Shown here in pieces: positions 25,001-35,321 of a stretch of 64,000 nt of DNA (positions are counted from its first letter, which is position 1; the number at the start of each line of letters is the position of its first letter). Location of the stretch: assembly GCF_024139115.2 (NCBI RefSeq), contig NC_085141.1, positions 216,789,783 to 216,853,782 on the forward strand. Reading direction: 5' to 3'. The DNA is from Armigeres subalbatus (taxonomy: Eukaryota > Arthropoda > Insecta > Diptera > Culicidae). The position numbers and the translations under genes are program-made. The notes below the pieces were generated by a model. It had not been told where the DNA came from, made no database searches, and saw nothing but the letters and a program-made list of their open reading frames with translations.

Positions 25001-28000
25001 AGCCCTCGCATTCAAAATATAGAAATACCCAAAGCAAAGCGCGCTGCCAGTGCTCCCGGGATGGGACGTCATATTGTCCGCTTCAGCATTCAACTGAGCC
25101 TGAGGATATGACCAGATTTATACCCAGGGTAGTGACTCATCTTCAAAATAAAAATAATTCCGAAACTACGAAGATTTGATAACATTGAATGCTTAATATT
25201 TTCTTCTTGGTTCACTGTTGTTTTTTGTATTTTGTAAATTTAATTGTATTTTATCTTCTGGAAATTATAGAAGTAGTTTCTTCAGAAATTTCTTGAAAAA
25301 ATCATGAATTGACCATATTGAAATTCTGACGGGAAACTCTCCAGACACTCTTCGTAAATACTTCAAGGATTTCTTTCGGAAATTCATTAAGATAATATTT
25401 TGGGTATTCTATCAGGAATTCTTTTAAGAATTCCTGCAAGAATTTAATTGGCAATTTCTCCAAGAATTTGTTTTAAAACTCCTCCAGAAATTTGTTTCTC
25501 TGGAAAATTTATTTAAAACCCTCAGTCAATTCTTAAGGAATCACTCCGAAAATTCCTTCAATTTTTTTAAAGAAACTCCTTCGAAAAAAACCTCAAGGAA
25601 CTTCTTCTAAAATTCCATTAGAAATCATTTCTGGAATTCCTCCGGAAATTCCTAAAGCTTCTTCGGAAATTACATTCTTTCGAAAATTTTGAATTTCTAG
25701 GAAATTCCTTATTGGGGGAATTTCAGAAAGTATTCCTAACAAAAAATCTGGCATTTTCAAATATTCCCAGGAATGCCTTCAAATATGTCTTTAAGACATA
25801 CATATATTTACATCGGAAATTCTTTTAGGAATTTCTTCATAAGCTCCTTTAGAAATTTCTTCGAGAATCCATTAAGAAATTACTTCGGAAAATTCTTTTA
25901 GAAACTCCATTCACAATAGGGTATGATGGGGCAAGATGGGTCAACTAAGGCGAACCCTCAATGCCGCAAAATAGAAACATTTTAATTTAGATTTTTAACG
26001 TGGATCTATAAAAATAGCTCATAATCTGTAAGCCAGGGGTATGAAATAACAAAAATTCAACTTTTTATTTCATTTTGAGTCATTAAAGTCGAAGTCTATT
26101 TTTCAGTCAATCAGGAAATGCCGGGGCAAGATGGGTCAAACAGTGGGGCAAATGGGTCACCTTTAAATTCTGCAATTAATATTGTTCTTATTCACAATAT
26201 TAAATTACACCCAGAAAAATAGGTTTATTGTCAATGGTTTTATTGAATAAAAATAGGTTTTTAGGCTTTGGATGAAGAAATGTCTCTACATTTAAAAATG
26301 TCTGCAATTTCTTATGAAAACAAGTCGTCTGTGTAATGCTTTCTTAAAGACAAAATTTATACATTTTAATTTGATAAATTATCATCATCATGCTCAAAAG
26401 TAACCTTAAAATGATTAAATCAGCAAACGAGAAAGGTAAAAAACGATATGAATACAACATGATCACTTTGTCTGATAATTCCAGGTTTTCATAGGAAGTC
26501 GACACCCTGAGTCCCTGACACCGTTACAAACTACTACAGAGCATCTATATCCCAACGTAACAGGAGTGTGAAAAGATCAAACTACAATATTCCTATATCA
26601 CGTATGTGTAGTTCAGGGTTGTTAATCGTTAATTTATCGTTATCGCCGATAAAGTTGATTGTGATCAACGTTATCGGTTGCTACGAAAACGATGAATCAA
26701 CTGAATTATTATCGTAGTTCGATAATTTAACGTAAGTTAACTCGATAATTTGCGATAATGGGGTTACTAGATTACGCGAATAAGGTTGGTGAAAATTTTT
26801 GACAGAAGCCGAGAATGGAACAAATTGTTTGCAGCTGGTTGATGAGAGTTAATTTTGATTGAAGCGGGGCACTCTAAAATTATTGCTTAATGCCTGCTAC
26901 TCTACGAAACGGTAAGAAGTGAGGTGCTCTGTTGGTGGTTTAGTGTTTTTTCACTATACAGCATAGATATTCCAATACGAAGATTGCGGAAATTTGCACT
27001 ACCCAGGCGGACTTAATTCTCTGAGACAGTGACACTTAAATATGAGTACGAGCATAATGACTTTCCTTTGCTAATCCTTATCGTATAAGCAAGAATATTC
27101 ACCTGGAATCAATTGGAACCCCTCGGCAATATATTGGGATCCAAGTACTAGAAATTTATTTGATGCAGCGATCTGTTGTGCTGCATTCCAGGCAGCACCA
27201 GTACCTACCGAGGAAACATTCTCTCAACAGATTGGTGGACTAATTCAATATGATTTGGTTAGACTAAAGATTTTAGTCTAAACTGGGAGTCAAAGAATAT
27301 TCATATAACTGGGTGCTCCGGATCTTCAAAACAGAAGTTTTCATAAGACGAGTTTGTACAATCCCATTGAATTCCACCACTTAATTATATCTTGACAGAT
27401 ACGTATTTCGACCTAAGTCGAGTCAAGTATGAGACACTGAAGACGGCCTTACTGTTGAGGTCGAAATACGTATCTGTCAAGATACAATTAAGTGGTGGAA
27501 TTCAATGGGATTGTACAAACTCGTCTTATGACAAGTGAAGACATTCCACTAAAAAGCTCAATATAATTTTCTTAACAGAAGTTTTGTTAATCATGCTAGA
27601 TTAAACATAAGTATACTGCCGTTATACGCATAACTGTCCCATGTATATAGGAAATCCCAGCAAACATGGGACAAATATGCGTATGATGGCAGTATAGGTA
27701 GACATTAAAAATCCTCTCAGATTCTCTACTGTGAACAACTGCGACTCTGTAAGAACTTCAATGATTGAACGAAATAATGTTTTGGTCAATTCGGAGACCT
27801 CCTTGAATTCCGATTTAATTCAGGCGTTCCTGAATATTGTAAGGCGATACAATATTTTTAAAATAGATATTGCAAATCCAACTTGTGAATATTTGCACTT
27901 TGAACTATAGTACATGTTACAGTCAACTCGATAATTATCGATAAATCAACGAATACTCGATAACGATAACGTTAATTCAACGCTCACTTTATCGTCAACG

Positions 28001-31000
28001 AAGCATTATCGTAAAAGCATTACCGTCAAACGGGGTGACTTGCAACACTTTTCAAGTTTTTCTCTCAATAATTCTGAATTAGAAGGATTTATTCATTCTA
28101 CTAGTACATGATACTTTTAATGTGTCCTAATATTCGTGATTAGACATATAATCAGACATATAACAATAACACGTCTACCTCGGATCCTTGCTAACGGCTG
28201 ACAACAAAGTTAGTCGTGAAATACGAAGGCGCATCATCTGTGGAAGTCGGGCCTACTACGGGCTCCAGAAGAAACTGCGGTCGAAAAAGATTCGCCACCG
28301 CACCAAATGTGTCATGTACAAGACGTTAATAAGACCGGTAGTCCTCTAAGGACATGAAACATGGACAATGCTCGAGGAGGACTTGCAAGCACTCGGAGTA
28401 TTCGAGAGACGGGTGCTTAGGACCATCTTTGGCGGTGTGCAAGAAGACGGTGTGTGGCGGCGAAGAATGAACCATGAGCTCGCCCAACTCTACGGCGAAC
28501 CCAGTATCCAGAAGGTAGCTAAAGCCGGAAGGGTACGATGGGCAGGACATGTTGCAAGAATGCCGGACAACAACCCTGCAAAGATGGTGTTCGCTTCCGA
28601 TCCGGCAGGTACGAGACGGCGTGGAGCGCAGCGAGCGAGATGGGCAGACCAGGTGCAGAACGACTTGGCGAGCGTGGGGCGTATCCGAGGATGGAGAGAT
28701 GCGGCCTCGAACCGTGCATTGTGGCGTCAAATTGTTGATTCAGTGTTATCTGTTTAGATGTTAACTAAATAAATGAATGAAACAATAATAAAAATATGAA
28801 AATAATATCAAAATGATGGGTGTTGCAAGCCACCCCTACTGCGGGGTGACTTGCAACACTTCATCGAATTCAATCATAACATGTTTTAGAACAACTTAAT
28901 CATAGTAATTTTTCATCCTGGGTCATTCTTCACCACTGTCAATGCAGGGGCCTTACTTGAGGGATCCCCCTCCCCTCATTCCGATTTTTTTTACGATTTC
29001 AACGGATCGATTGATATTTTTAAGTCATCGGTTTGAAAGTGCTTTATGTCGGTTTAAGAATGGTGTGCACCATCACCATTCCCTGGATAGTTGTTTTTAA
29101 AACGGTTTTCCTTTCTTTCCCCGCCATCCAAATTACCACAATTATGTTAAGATCATTATTTTAAAAAGGCATTTCCGCAGCAAGCAGCAAAACATCCACG
29201 AGTGTTGGATCTTCTTGGGGATTCAACACTGTTTGACCACCGTAAGTCTTAGTTTTACTGTTTTCTGTATTAGGATAATGTAATGTGTTAGGGACAAATC
29301 GTACCGCCGAGCGGCTTCCCGGATAAACAATTTGTTTTTTAACCTCTACCGCTGCCTTCATCAAAGTTTTCTTTGAAAAATTAGCAGACATGCGACTTCC
29401 TGCAGGCATTTGATGCGGCATGATAAAGTTTTTCTGTAACATAAAATCATTGCTAGTTTGAAAAACAAAATGTTTAAAAACTGAACCAGCAGTTTTTGAA
29501 TAATAAACTGTCGTGTATCAGCTGTTGCAAGTCACCCGGGGGACATATTTCAAAAAAGTTGATATTTCAAAAACAAACAACAAACAAAACATTTATTATT
29601 TTACAGAATTACATACCTAATTAGATACTGTAACTGGAAAGGGGATCGATTTTGGTGAAATTATTTTCAATTTTTTACGCCAACTTACGATTTACGACGT
29701 TCAACTTTCAATTAACGTAACAGTTTCACAAAATAATATTAAAAAACAACAGTAAGTTATATTTTCACCTAAATACCAACTAGGCACAACAAATACAATG
29801 TAAACTAGGGATGCGTGATAACATAGGTCGATGTTTGGGTATATATTTATTGTAAAAAAACAAAAACTTGTGGAACACCCAAGTGTTGCAAGTCACCCCG
29901 CTGTTGCAAGTCACCCCGTTTGACGGTATCGTTATCGAAGTTGGCGTTAAATTAACGATGATAATTTATCGATTAACAACCTTGGTAGTGATAATAAAAC
30001 ACCGCTTACATATGAAAACAGCATTGCTTTCCTATGTTTACATTAGCTGAAGAAAATGCCCTTTAAATGTAGTTCTAGTGTAAGAAATTTGATTTTTCTA
30101 TTTATACTCACACGTTGATAATTTGGATGTGTGGCAATCCTTACAATCCTAGCACCACTCAACTTTGGAAACTGTTGGTCGCCATACTGTTCGGCTATGT
30201 TCCAAGGAATCAAATCGCCGGCACTCTTCATCCCACGAGCCATCGAATTCTGTATCGATTGCGACGATATTTGACCCTCCAGGCAAACTTGAACCACCAC
30301 CAGAATTTCCGGAAGTTGATCTTTCTTCGTTATCGGTCCCAGAAGACAGAAAAGATGATGGGCTGGAGCATCGCTCATCATCTGCAGATCGTTGGGACTG
30401 TTTTTGTAGTGCGAGGACACACATATGGAAACGACACGCTGTAGGAATGCTTCCGCCGCTCTGTGGTACGAGAAAAGCGCGTCCCGATCGATATAGTACA
30501 GTTCACAAACGTCTGGGGTGGGACAACCGGAGTTAAGATTTGGAACCACTGTAGCATCGAGGCATAGCAATGATGTGAGCCAAGATTCTACCGCATCATG
30601 CGGGTTGTAACGGATCGACTCTTCAAGTTTTATCTAGAAAGGAAAAAAAACACTATTTTTCTAGAAATTTCATAAGCGATGGGATAGTTACCGGTGGTGG
30701 GGCATGGTTATCCTTTTGTATTTGGGATAGGAGCTTCAAACTCAACGAGCGACCAGTGCCCTCGTACCCGTTGATGGTCGATGCCATGAACACCAAGTAA
30801 GGTCCGAGCATCGCTTTTACAAGAGGCAGTGGAATGGCAGCTGCCTCGTCAATTATTAGCAAATCAGCTGCGTTTAGCAGATGTGCATCTGATGGCGAAA
30901 TGTACTGAATTGTCTGACGATTATTCCTTGTAATATTTATTCGAATTATGGCTTTATTAAAATCTGGATTAGTAGATCTGATGATGGTGTAATCGGTGTG

Positions 31001-32383
31001 CTCTTGATATTCCAGAGCATCAAATCCTTTCATGGTGAACTCGAAGAGTGTGATCAAATTTTCTGGCGATGGCGAAGTAACATACACATTTACATATCCG
31101 AATGCTATGGCTGCAGAAATTGCTAAACCCATAGCGGCAGATTTACCACGACCTCTGCCTGCAGTTAAGGACGTTGGCGGTTTCAGTTGCTTCTCGGCCA
31201 AAGCATCGATAAATTGAGCAACTGCCTTAGCCTGATCGTGTGTCTTGCACAGATTTACGAGAGGACCCACCGGGGGAGTATCAGAAAGGTTCTCCTTAAG
31301 TTCTTCGAGCATTTCGTCATTCGCACTTTTTCGCATCGCACTGATTTCAACGGGTTTGATTTCTGCAGTTCTGGAGGACAACGGAAGAACGGTTAGATCA
31401 TCGTTAACCAACAAACAACGGGAGCAATCAGCCAAAGAAAGAATAAGCCTCTCGTTGAAACGGCACGTGACGTCTTGATGTGCTTCCGTTCGATACCGCT
31501 TGTGGACATCCATACTCATTGTGTAGAGTTGCTTCAAAGAGTTTATGGTTTTCAGCAGAAGGATGATCAATCCTCCTCCCTCGACTGTTTCGATTGTGCG
31601 TGCAAGTAGATTGGGAGTTAGAGCTTCAAAATCTTGCAGTACGCAAACGCCATAAGTTTTCCCAAGGATCGTATGCGTGTCCTTATAATATCTGCCATGA
31701 ATAGTTGTCGACACTCTGAATGTATCGAACAAATCCGACTCGTTGATGTCAATTTTGCCTGCTTGTATCTTTTTTGCTCGTTTCTTTCCATGACTAAAAT
31801 TAAACATTTTACATATTAGAGAGTTTCACAGAAATAGGATGATATTTTTTAGAGTATGTTATATTGGCAAGGTATATCTGAAGTAAGCATTTTGCCTGTA
31901 GAATAAAATTTGAACACATAAAACATTACTTTCAGAACACTACTAAAAATCCTTAAAGAACACATATTTACGTAAGTGTGGACATTTAACGTTCAGTTTT
32001 TTGTATAGGAGAACTTAAAGCGCTAAGACAATCCGAAAGAACAGAAAGAACAGGTCCCTTTTCCACACAGCAACAAACTACAATGCAACCACCATGGAGA
32101 ATAACCGGTAAATGGATGCATCTAATGAACCATACGCCAGAAGTTACAATAGTTGAGAGTAGGTAATTATTGATACATACTTGGAGATAGCTTCGTCCTT
32201 GTTTTTGTAACACCACAAAACGGTAGGCCTCGCCTTCACTGAAGCCTTCGTCAGCATGTCGTACAGAATCGGAACTTGATCTCTGCCCTTGTCCCCGACC
32301 ACAACGAACATCGTTCGGTGGCCTAGCTTTACGCCGTTCTCTATCAGGACACGAATGCGATTGTCGATCTTTTTCTTCACCAT
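19061..32383 (-). CDS. NAT10: RNA cytidine acetyltransferase NAT10/Kre33 homologue, six exons
   Basis: Exons (minus): 32383-32181, 31793-30692, 30633-30112, 20499-19986, 19795-19240 and 19181-19061, all with GT-AG introns and matching phases. The product is 1005 residues, close to the ~1025 of the human protein. The family makes ac4C in 18S rRNA and tRNA in the nucleolus. Visible landmarks are the N-terminal block (VKLGHRTMFVVVGD), the helicase-like Walker A GRGRGKSA at about residues 280-287, a Walker B DLLIIDEAAAIPL near 378, and the GNAT fold with VRIATHPNYQR then MGYGKRAL, the acetyl-CoA loop, at 599-617. The C-terminus is a lysine-rich tail (KKKKSKHDFGKKQKFRKNK), as expected for a nucleolar protein. 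Intron 3 (20500-30111, 9612 bp) falls exactly inside the acetyl-CoA loop and is full of mobile elements. Introns 2, 4, 5 and 1 are 58, 190, 58 and 387 bp. All key motifs are intact. Confidence 0.95.
20728..20896 (+). mobile_element. Hairpin-plus-tail element, copy 2
   Basis: Two arms beginning CAACCGTCTAAGACGAG pair around a short loop, followed by a ~45-nt tail with ACATTCCACTAAAAAGAGC. The 12-bp direct repeat AGTAATAAGTAC flanks it at 20716-20727 and 20897-20908. The outer arm matches copies 1 and 3, but the inner arm (AATTATTTTGATA) is different. Confidence 0.75.
21335..24640 (-). pseudogene. R1-like non-LTR retrotransposon remnant in NAT10 intron 3
   Basis: Reading the minus strand from 24640: endonuclease piece GNILLESLARLNVVLLIEG, interruption by the element at 23562-24444, then SNHQQVRFMVNYTPNRTTKR (endonuclease C-terminal SDH-type box), PRRTKPTGNRKPVNWW, a reverse transcriptase with DVKNAFNNASW and GSPQGSILGPVLWN, a catalytic box reading GFAGDVML instead of FADD, HHKTEVSVVNNR, DDKLNFTSHVDYACQRAS, and a terminal zinc-knuckle-like CTECVVEEESAEHVMFACPRF region at 21335-21553. 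Stops and shifts occur throughout. The loss of a catalytic aspartate and decay show it is an old, dead copy. Confidence 0.75.
23562..24444. mobile_element. TA-flanked element inserted in the R1-like endonuclease
   Basis: The left end GGGGAAGGTGGGTAGACTTG and the right end, near inverse (CATGTCTACCCAGTCTCCCC), are both flanked by TA (23560-23561, 24445-24446). Phrases like GGGGATCAAGTCTCCCC and GGGATCAATTTCCCCC recur inside. It splits the endonuclease domain of the surrounding retrotransposon. Confidence 0.7.
25260..25910. repeat. Low-complexity TTCC/GGAA tract
   Basis: Degenerate repeats of AATTCCTTCAGAAATTTCTT type with a rough 12-15 bp rhythm. Similar tracts occur at 50440-50940, 52400-53390 and 53400-53960. 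No coding potential. Confidence 0.7.
25919..26180. repeat. Left end of a GGGGCAAGATGGGTCA-type element
   Basis: TA then GGGTATGATGGGGCAAG begins here, and GGGGCAAGATGGGTCAAAC with a variant recurs near 26120-26160. The matching right end was not found before the next element at 26614, which may have truncated it. Confidence 0.4.
27342..27574 (+). mobile_element. Hairpin-plus-tail element, copy 3
   Basis: Long arms begin CATAAGACGAGTTTGTACAA and continue inward with a different palindrome (TTGACAGATACGTATTTCGA). A ~45-nt tail follows, ACAAGTGAAGACATTCCACT then AAAAAGCTC and a T-rich end. Direct repeats ACAGAAGTTTT (11 bp) flank it at 27331-27341 and 27575-27585. Confidence 0.8.
27612..27696. 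mobile_element. 85-bp MITE, copy 1
   Basis: Starts TATACTGCCGTTATACGCAT and ends with its near complement. A second 85-bp copy differing at only a few bases lies at 45481-45565 in an ASNSD1 intron. Both start and end in TATA, which may include a TA duplication. Confidence 0.85.
28170..28780 (+). mobile_element. 5'-truncated RTE-like retrotransposon copy
   Basis: Sequence is nearly identical to 6341-6944, from the CGTCTACCTCGGATCC point to the TTAACTAAATAAATGA end, and is flanked by 8-bp direct repeats AACAATAA at 28162-28169 and 28781-28788. The frame holds an in-frame stop (TAC to TAA at about 28348) and several differences near 28580-28650. It is a classic dead-on-arrival copy. Confidence 0.9.
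29161..29442 (-). pseudogene. Transposase-like N-terminal remnant
   Basis: A 93-residue frame on the minus strand. Residues about 20-56 (MSANFSKKTLMKAAVEVKKQ, then SRSAVRFVPNTLHY) have the spacing of a psq/pogo DNA-binding helix-turn-helix ending in the VP-x-TLH motif. No DDE catalytic domain follows, so it is a fragment of the surrounding TA-flanked element. Its family assignment is by eye. Confidence 0.45.
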
Positions 32384-32852
32384 TTTTTTAAATTACTGTT
32401 TGCAATGTAATAATGTTTATTAAACAATATTTCGGTAAATTTTCACGTGTTAAACTAATTCGAAAAGATACAGCCAATGAATGTGCTACGACCGCTATTA
32501 ACACGCATGTGGCGAACCAAAATAACCAAAACAATCCTGATGGGCCGGTGAGTGAGGGTCACTCACATGAGAGTCAATGTAGACGAAAAGGCCTTTGCCA
32601 TAACTGTCAACAATCTCGGATACTTATTCAAAATGACGTATGTGATTTTGTAAACAAAGATTCAAAAGTCGTTGGCACTCCCACGCAAACTAAACACTCT
32701 ATACCAGGAACCAGCAACTACAATGCACGTGTGCTGGGTTAGTGTGTAAATGCATTCTCCCTTGTAAAAAAACACCAGGAACTAATAACCGGGATCCGAC
32801 ACTCGGATTTTTTTTCGTGTTGCGCTTGAAGTCTGCATCGGTGTGTAGAGTT
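32384..32852. other. NAT10 upstream region
   Basis: Upstream of the NAT10 start codon (minus strand). No TATA box at a convincing distance. The block GTTGGCACTCCCACGCAAAC at about 32673 matches the arms of a hairpin at 55530-55612, so part of this region is repeat-derived. Short plus-strand frames are not supported as genes. Confidence 0.4.
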
Positions 32853-34266
32853 CTACACTCAACTAAACCATCTAAGTAACATCATAAGCCTCATTTTATG
32901 AAGAGCGGAAAATTTACCGAATTTCATTTTTTCATTGAGGCTCTTATGATAATTACTGGCCTGTTAAGAAATTCATTTTTGTATCTTATGAAGTTCATAA
33001 TAGTTATTCATAGAAAAATTAAAACATAAGAATTGTCTTATGATTTTCATCACTACTCTTGATGTGAAAAACTCATAAGACAAATCTTATGAAATGGGAA
33101 GTCAACATGGTGGAATATGTTGAACGCAGTTCTCATCGCAGATTTATTTCTACAAGTCGATCACAAACGTGAGTAAATGTTTCTATTGTTAATTGTTTCT
33201 CTCTGCTGTTATATACAAAAACATATAATTTATGTTTTACAGAACCTTGACCAATGCAGGAGGACACCACCAGCACAGATTTTTTCAACTTCATCTGCAA
33301 TCCGAACAATGACCTGGTGCGGCGACAAATTGAGGGGTTTGAAATCGTTGATTCGCGGTGACGTCGCTCGTCAGCTGAAGAAAATCGACCGTCAAATTGT
33401 ACAGGATACTTTGTGGCGCCAATGGAAACTATACTGTATGGATCGTATAACTATACCAGCAAACATTTCCCACCAGCAGGAGAGGACCGACCGATTGAAC
33501 ATGCGAATTTCGAATCTCTCAAATCGAATAATCTCCAAGTTATTGATAAGAATAAATGTTTGAGATATAAGAGCATCATTATCGGTCGCGAGCATTTTAA
33601 CAACCCGCGCAGCGCTTTCATTTTAGTTTCGTCACTCGTTTCCGTATCGGTCACTATTTTCGGCTCTCAATTTGGTTGCTGTATTCCGTACCGGTGACGT
33701 TTGACAGTTGACAGTTCATCAAATAGCAGCGCTCTTATAGCGCTACCAAATTTGGTCACCTGTCAGTCGCGCTACTGTTATAGCAGCGCGTTTAGTAGCG
33801 ACCGGTAAAGTGTCAAGTAATGATAGTGCGCTGCCAAACGGCCTAAACTCACCACCGGTAATCTTGCTCTAAGTAGTACATATTACTTTAAGCTAGTTAA
33901 AAATCTTAGTTTAAAAAATGATACGTTTACACGAGAAAAATACAATATTATATTGTACATTAATTGTAGTATTTTTATTTCCTTCTTTTTTGATCTTGTG
34001 AAACAGCACAACATATATGATTATCGTGTTGAAAATATTATGACCCTCATATACAAGAATTATTGATGTTCATAAGATTCCCTTATGAAATTCTTTATGA
34101 AGGCTGAATTAACTTAATATTTTTATAAGACAAGCATATAAAAATCATTCTCGGTCATATAACACGCTGTTTATAAGAAAATCGTATAATGTTTATAGGA
34201 TATCCTTATAGCAAAAAAACATAAGATATTCGTATGATTATCACTAGTTTTCTTGGCTGAGTGTAG
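32853..34266. mobile_element. Candidate inverted-repeat element carrying exon-like sequence
   Basis: CTACACTCAACTAAAC at the left resembles the inverse of CTTGGCTGAGTGTAG at the right, and both flanks (32880-33110 and 33980-34250) are dense in CTTATGAA/TTCATAAG words. The middle (33100-33720) is less AT-rich and carries a spliced-exon-like segment. The termini match only over about 16 bases, so the borders are tentative. Confidence 0.45.
33107..33697 (+). pseudogene. Exon-like sequence with a 74-bp intron, origin unknown
   Basis: A canonical donor GTGAGT at 33169 and acceptor TTTTACAG at 33235-33242 bracket a 74-bp intron. Downstream, the frame beginning ATG at 33254 (MQEDTTSTDFFNF then NDLVRRQIEGFEIVDSR) stays open to 33697 apart from one TGA at 33359-33361; after it come YFVAPMETILYGSYNY and HFPPAGEDRPIEH. 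Composition looks protein-like rather than repeat-like. I do not recognise the protein. It may be a host gene fragment captured by the flanking repeat, or a decayed small gene. Confidence 0.35.
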
Positions 34267-34289
34267 GTATACAAATGAAAAGACGCTAA

Positions 34290-34590
34290 GGGCTGTTCAA
34301 ATATTACGTAACGCGTAAAATGTTGTTTTTAAGAAACCCCCACCCCCTCGTAACAATCCGTAATGCTACGTTTTGACAGGGCAAGTGAATTGAACAACTC
34401 AGTTGAATTCAATTGACTTGCCAAAAGTTGAACATGTTCAACTTTCTTTTCGTTCAAGTGAATTGAATTAAGGTGTTTACACTTTCAGTTCTCGTTCGAT
34501 TCAAGCGACTTGCTCAATTCACTTGCCTTGTCTAAACGTAGCATAACAAATTTCAGAACCACCCCCATCCCTATGCGTAACGCGTAACAA
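34290..34590. mobile_element. MITE with ATTACGTAACGCG ends, containing a second MITE
   Basis: Outer ends ATATTACGTAACGCGTAA and GCGTAACGCGTAAC are inverted, with CCCCCACCCC blocks just inside. A second element (34363-34544) with ends ATGCTACGTTTTGACA and its complement, followed inward by GGCAAGTGAATTGA arms, is nested within. Confidence 0.65.
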
Positions 34591-34720
34591 CCCAGGTAAC
34601 CATAAGCATAAGCCATACGTGCGACTATAAGGCTACCACAGAGCTAACAAACTTCATACTGAATCTATAATAGCCCTATATAGCCGAAAAGGCGAAGTAA
34701 AGTGCTAATGGTTACCTGGG
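34591..34720. mobile_element. 130-bp MITE with CCCAGGTAACCAT ends
   Basis: CCCAGGTAACCATAAGCA at the left pairs with TGCTAATGGTTACCTGGG at the right. It abuts the right end of the preceding MITE, probably truncating it. Confidence 0.75.
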
Positions 34721-34883
34721 AAATGCTGTTTTTTGAAAAAGATCTTAATTTTAGTAGAATTTGAAGACGGTGCAATAAATTATTATCTATTGCTTGTTCC
34801 ATGCTTTTCAAAAAATAATGAATATCGTGAATGGAACCTATATTGTAGATCCAGTTGAAAACCGAACTGAGCTCACGCGACAA

Positions 34884-35140
34884 TCGCTTTTTCTTCCATT
34901 TCTAAATGTCGCAACTGCATCGCGAGTGGTGCGCATGATGGCGCACGGCTATTATGGCATAGATGCGCACTACTCGCGATGTAGTTGCGACATCCGGAAA
35001 TGGAAAAAAATGCGATCGTCGCGCATTGTCGAACCGAACTTTCTTCCGAAGTTTTATCTGTCAAACTAATTGATGCGTTGTTTAGCGCATTTTTAGGGGA
35101 ATCCAGCGCACTACTTCCGAAGTTGGGAAAGTTGCTTGTA
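34884..35140. mobile_element. Fold-back element with 65-bp arms
   Basis: GCGACAATCGC...GTCGCAACTGCATCGCGAG pairs with the inverse at 34968-35024. The sequence to the right (GAACCGAACTTTCTTCCGAA, then GATGCGTTGTTTAGCGCA) recurs inverted at 51010-51110, showing a dispersed family. Confidence 0.7.
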
Positions 35141-35211
35141 TCTGAAGAAAAATCCAACTTCGGTATAAAAAGCGTTCTAACTTTGTTCCGGATATTAGAC
35201 AATGGGGCAGT

Positions 35212-35321
35212 GCGCCGAATGAACACTTTGACGTTTGAACACCTTTTCATACATCGAATTCATTCTAAATGAATTTCGGCACCGCTCAAACGTCAAATAA
35301 TGAACCTATGCACTGCCCCAT
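35212..35321. mobile_element. MITE with ATGGGGCAGTGC ends
   Basis: ATGGGGCAGTGC and GCACTGCCCCAT are exact inverted ends. The interior also pairs (GACGTTTGA...TCAAACGTC). Confidence 0.7.

Larger units (their letters stand above)
28023..29926. mobile_element. pogo-like TA-flanked element with GGGGTGACTTGCAACA ends
   Basis: Inverted ends CCGTCAAACGGGGTGACTTG match over about 25 bases, with TA duplicated at 28021-28022 and 29927-29928. Internal copies of GGGGTGACTTGCAACA occur near 28030, 28850, 29520 and 29890 in both orientations. A minus-strand remnant at 29161-29442 includes FSKKTLMKAAVEVKKQ and SAVRFVPNTLHY, resembling a psq-type helix-turn-helix as in pogo transposases; this and TA target choice support a pogo origin. 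A truncated RTE-like copy is nested at 28170-28780. Confidence 0.7.
26614..29984. mobile_element. Composite hAT-like element with CGATAA-rich ends
   Basis: Termini CAGGGTTGTTAATCG and CGATTAACAACCTTG are inverted, and both ends are crowded with TTATCG/CGATAA words. It encloses a hairpin-plus-tail copy, an 85-bp MITE and a pogo-like element with its own nested retrotransposon piece. The 8 bases outside each end do not match convincingly, so the superfamily assignment rests on the termini alone. Confidence 0.55.
20500..30111 (-). other. NAT10 intron 3, 9.6 kb of nested mobile elements
   Basis: The donor is CAACGT/GTGAGT at 30112/30111 and the acceptor CCTTGCAG/ATGGGC at 20500/20499. Between them lie a hairpin-plus-tail element (20728), a decayed R1-like retrotransposon (21335-24640), a TTCC/GGAA low-complexity tract (25260-25910), a TAGGGTATGATGGGG element end (25917) and a ~3.4 kb composite element (26614-29984). 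All other NAT10 introns are below 400 bp. Confidence 0.9.

Noticed and set aside
33254..33697. Selenoprotein with TGA at 33359
   Set aside because: No SECIS-like hairpin recognised and no family match; a simple stop in a decayed frame is more likely.
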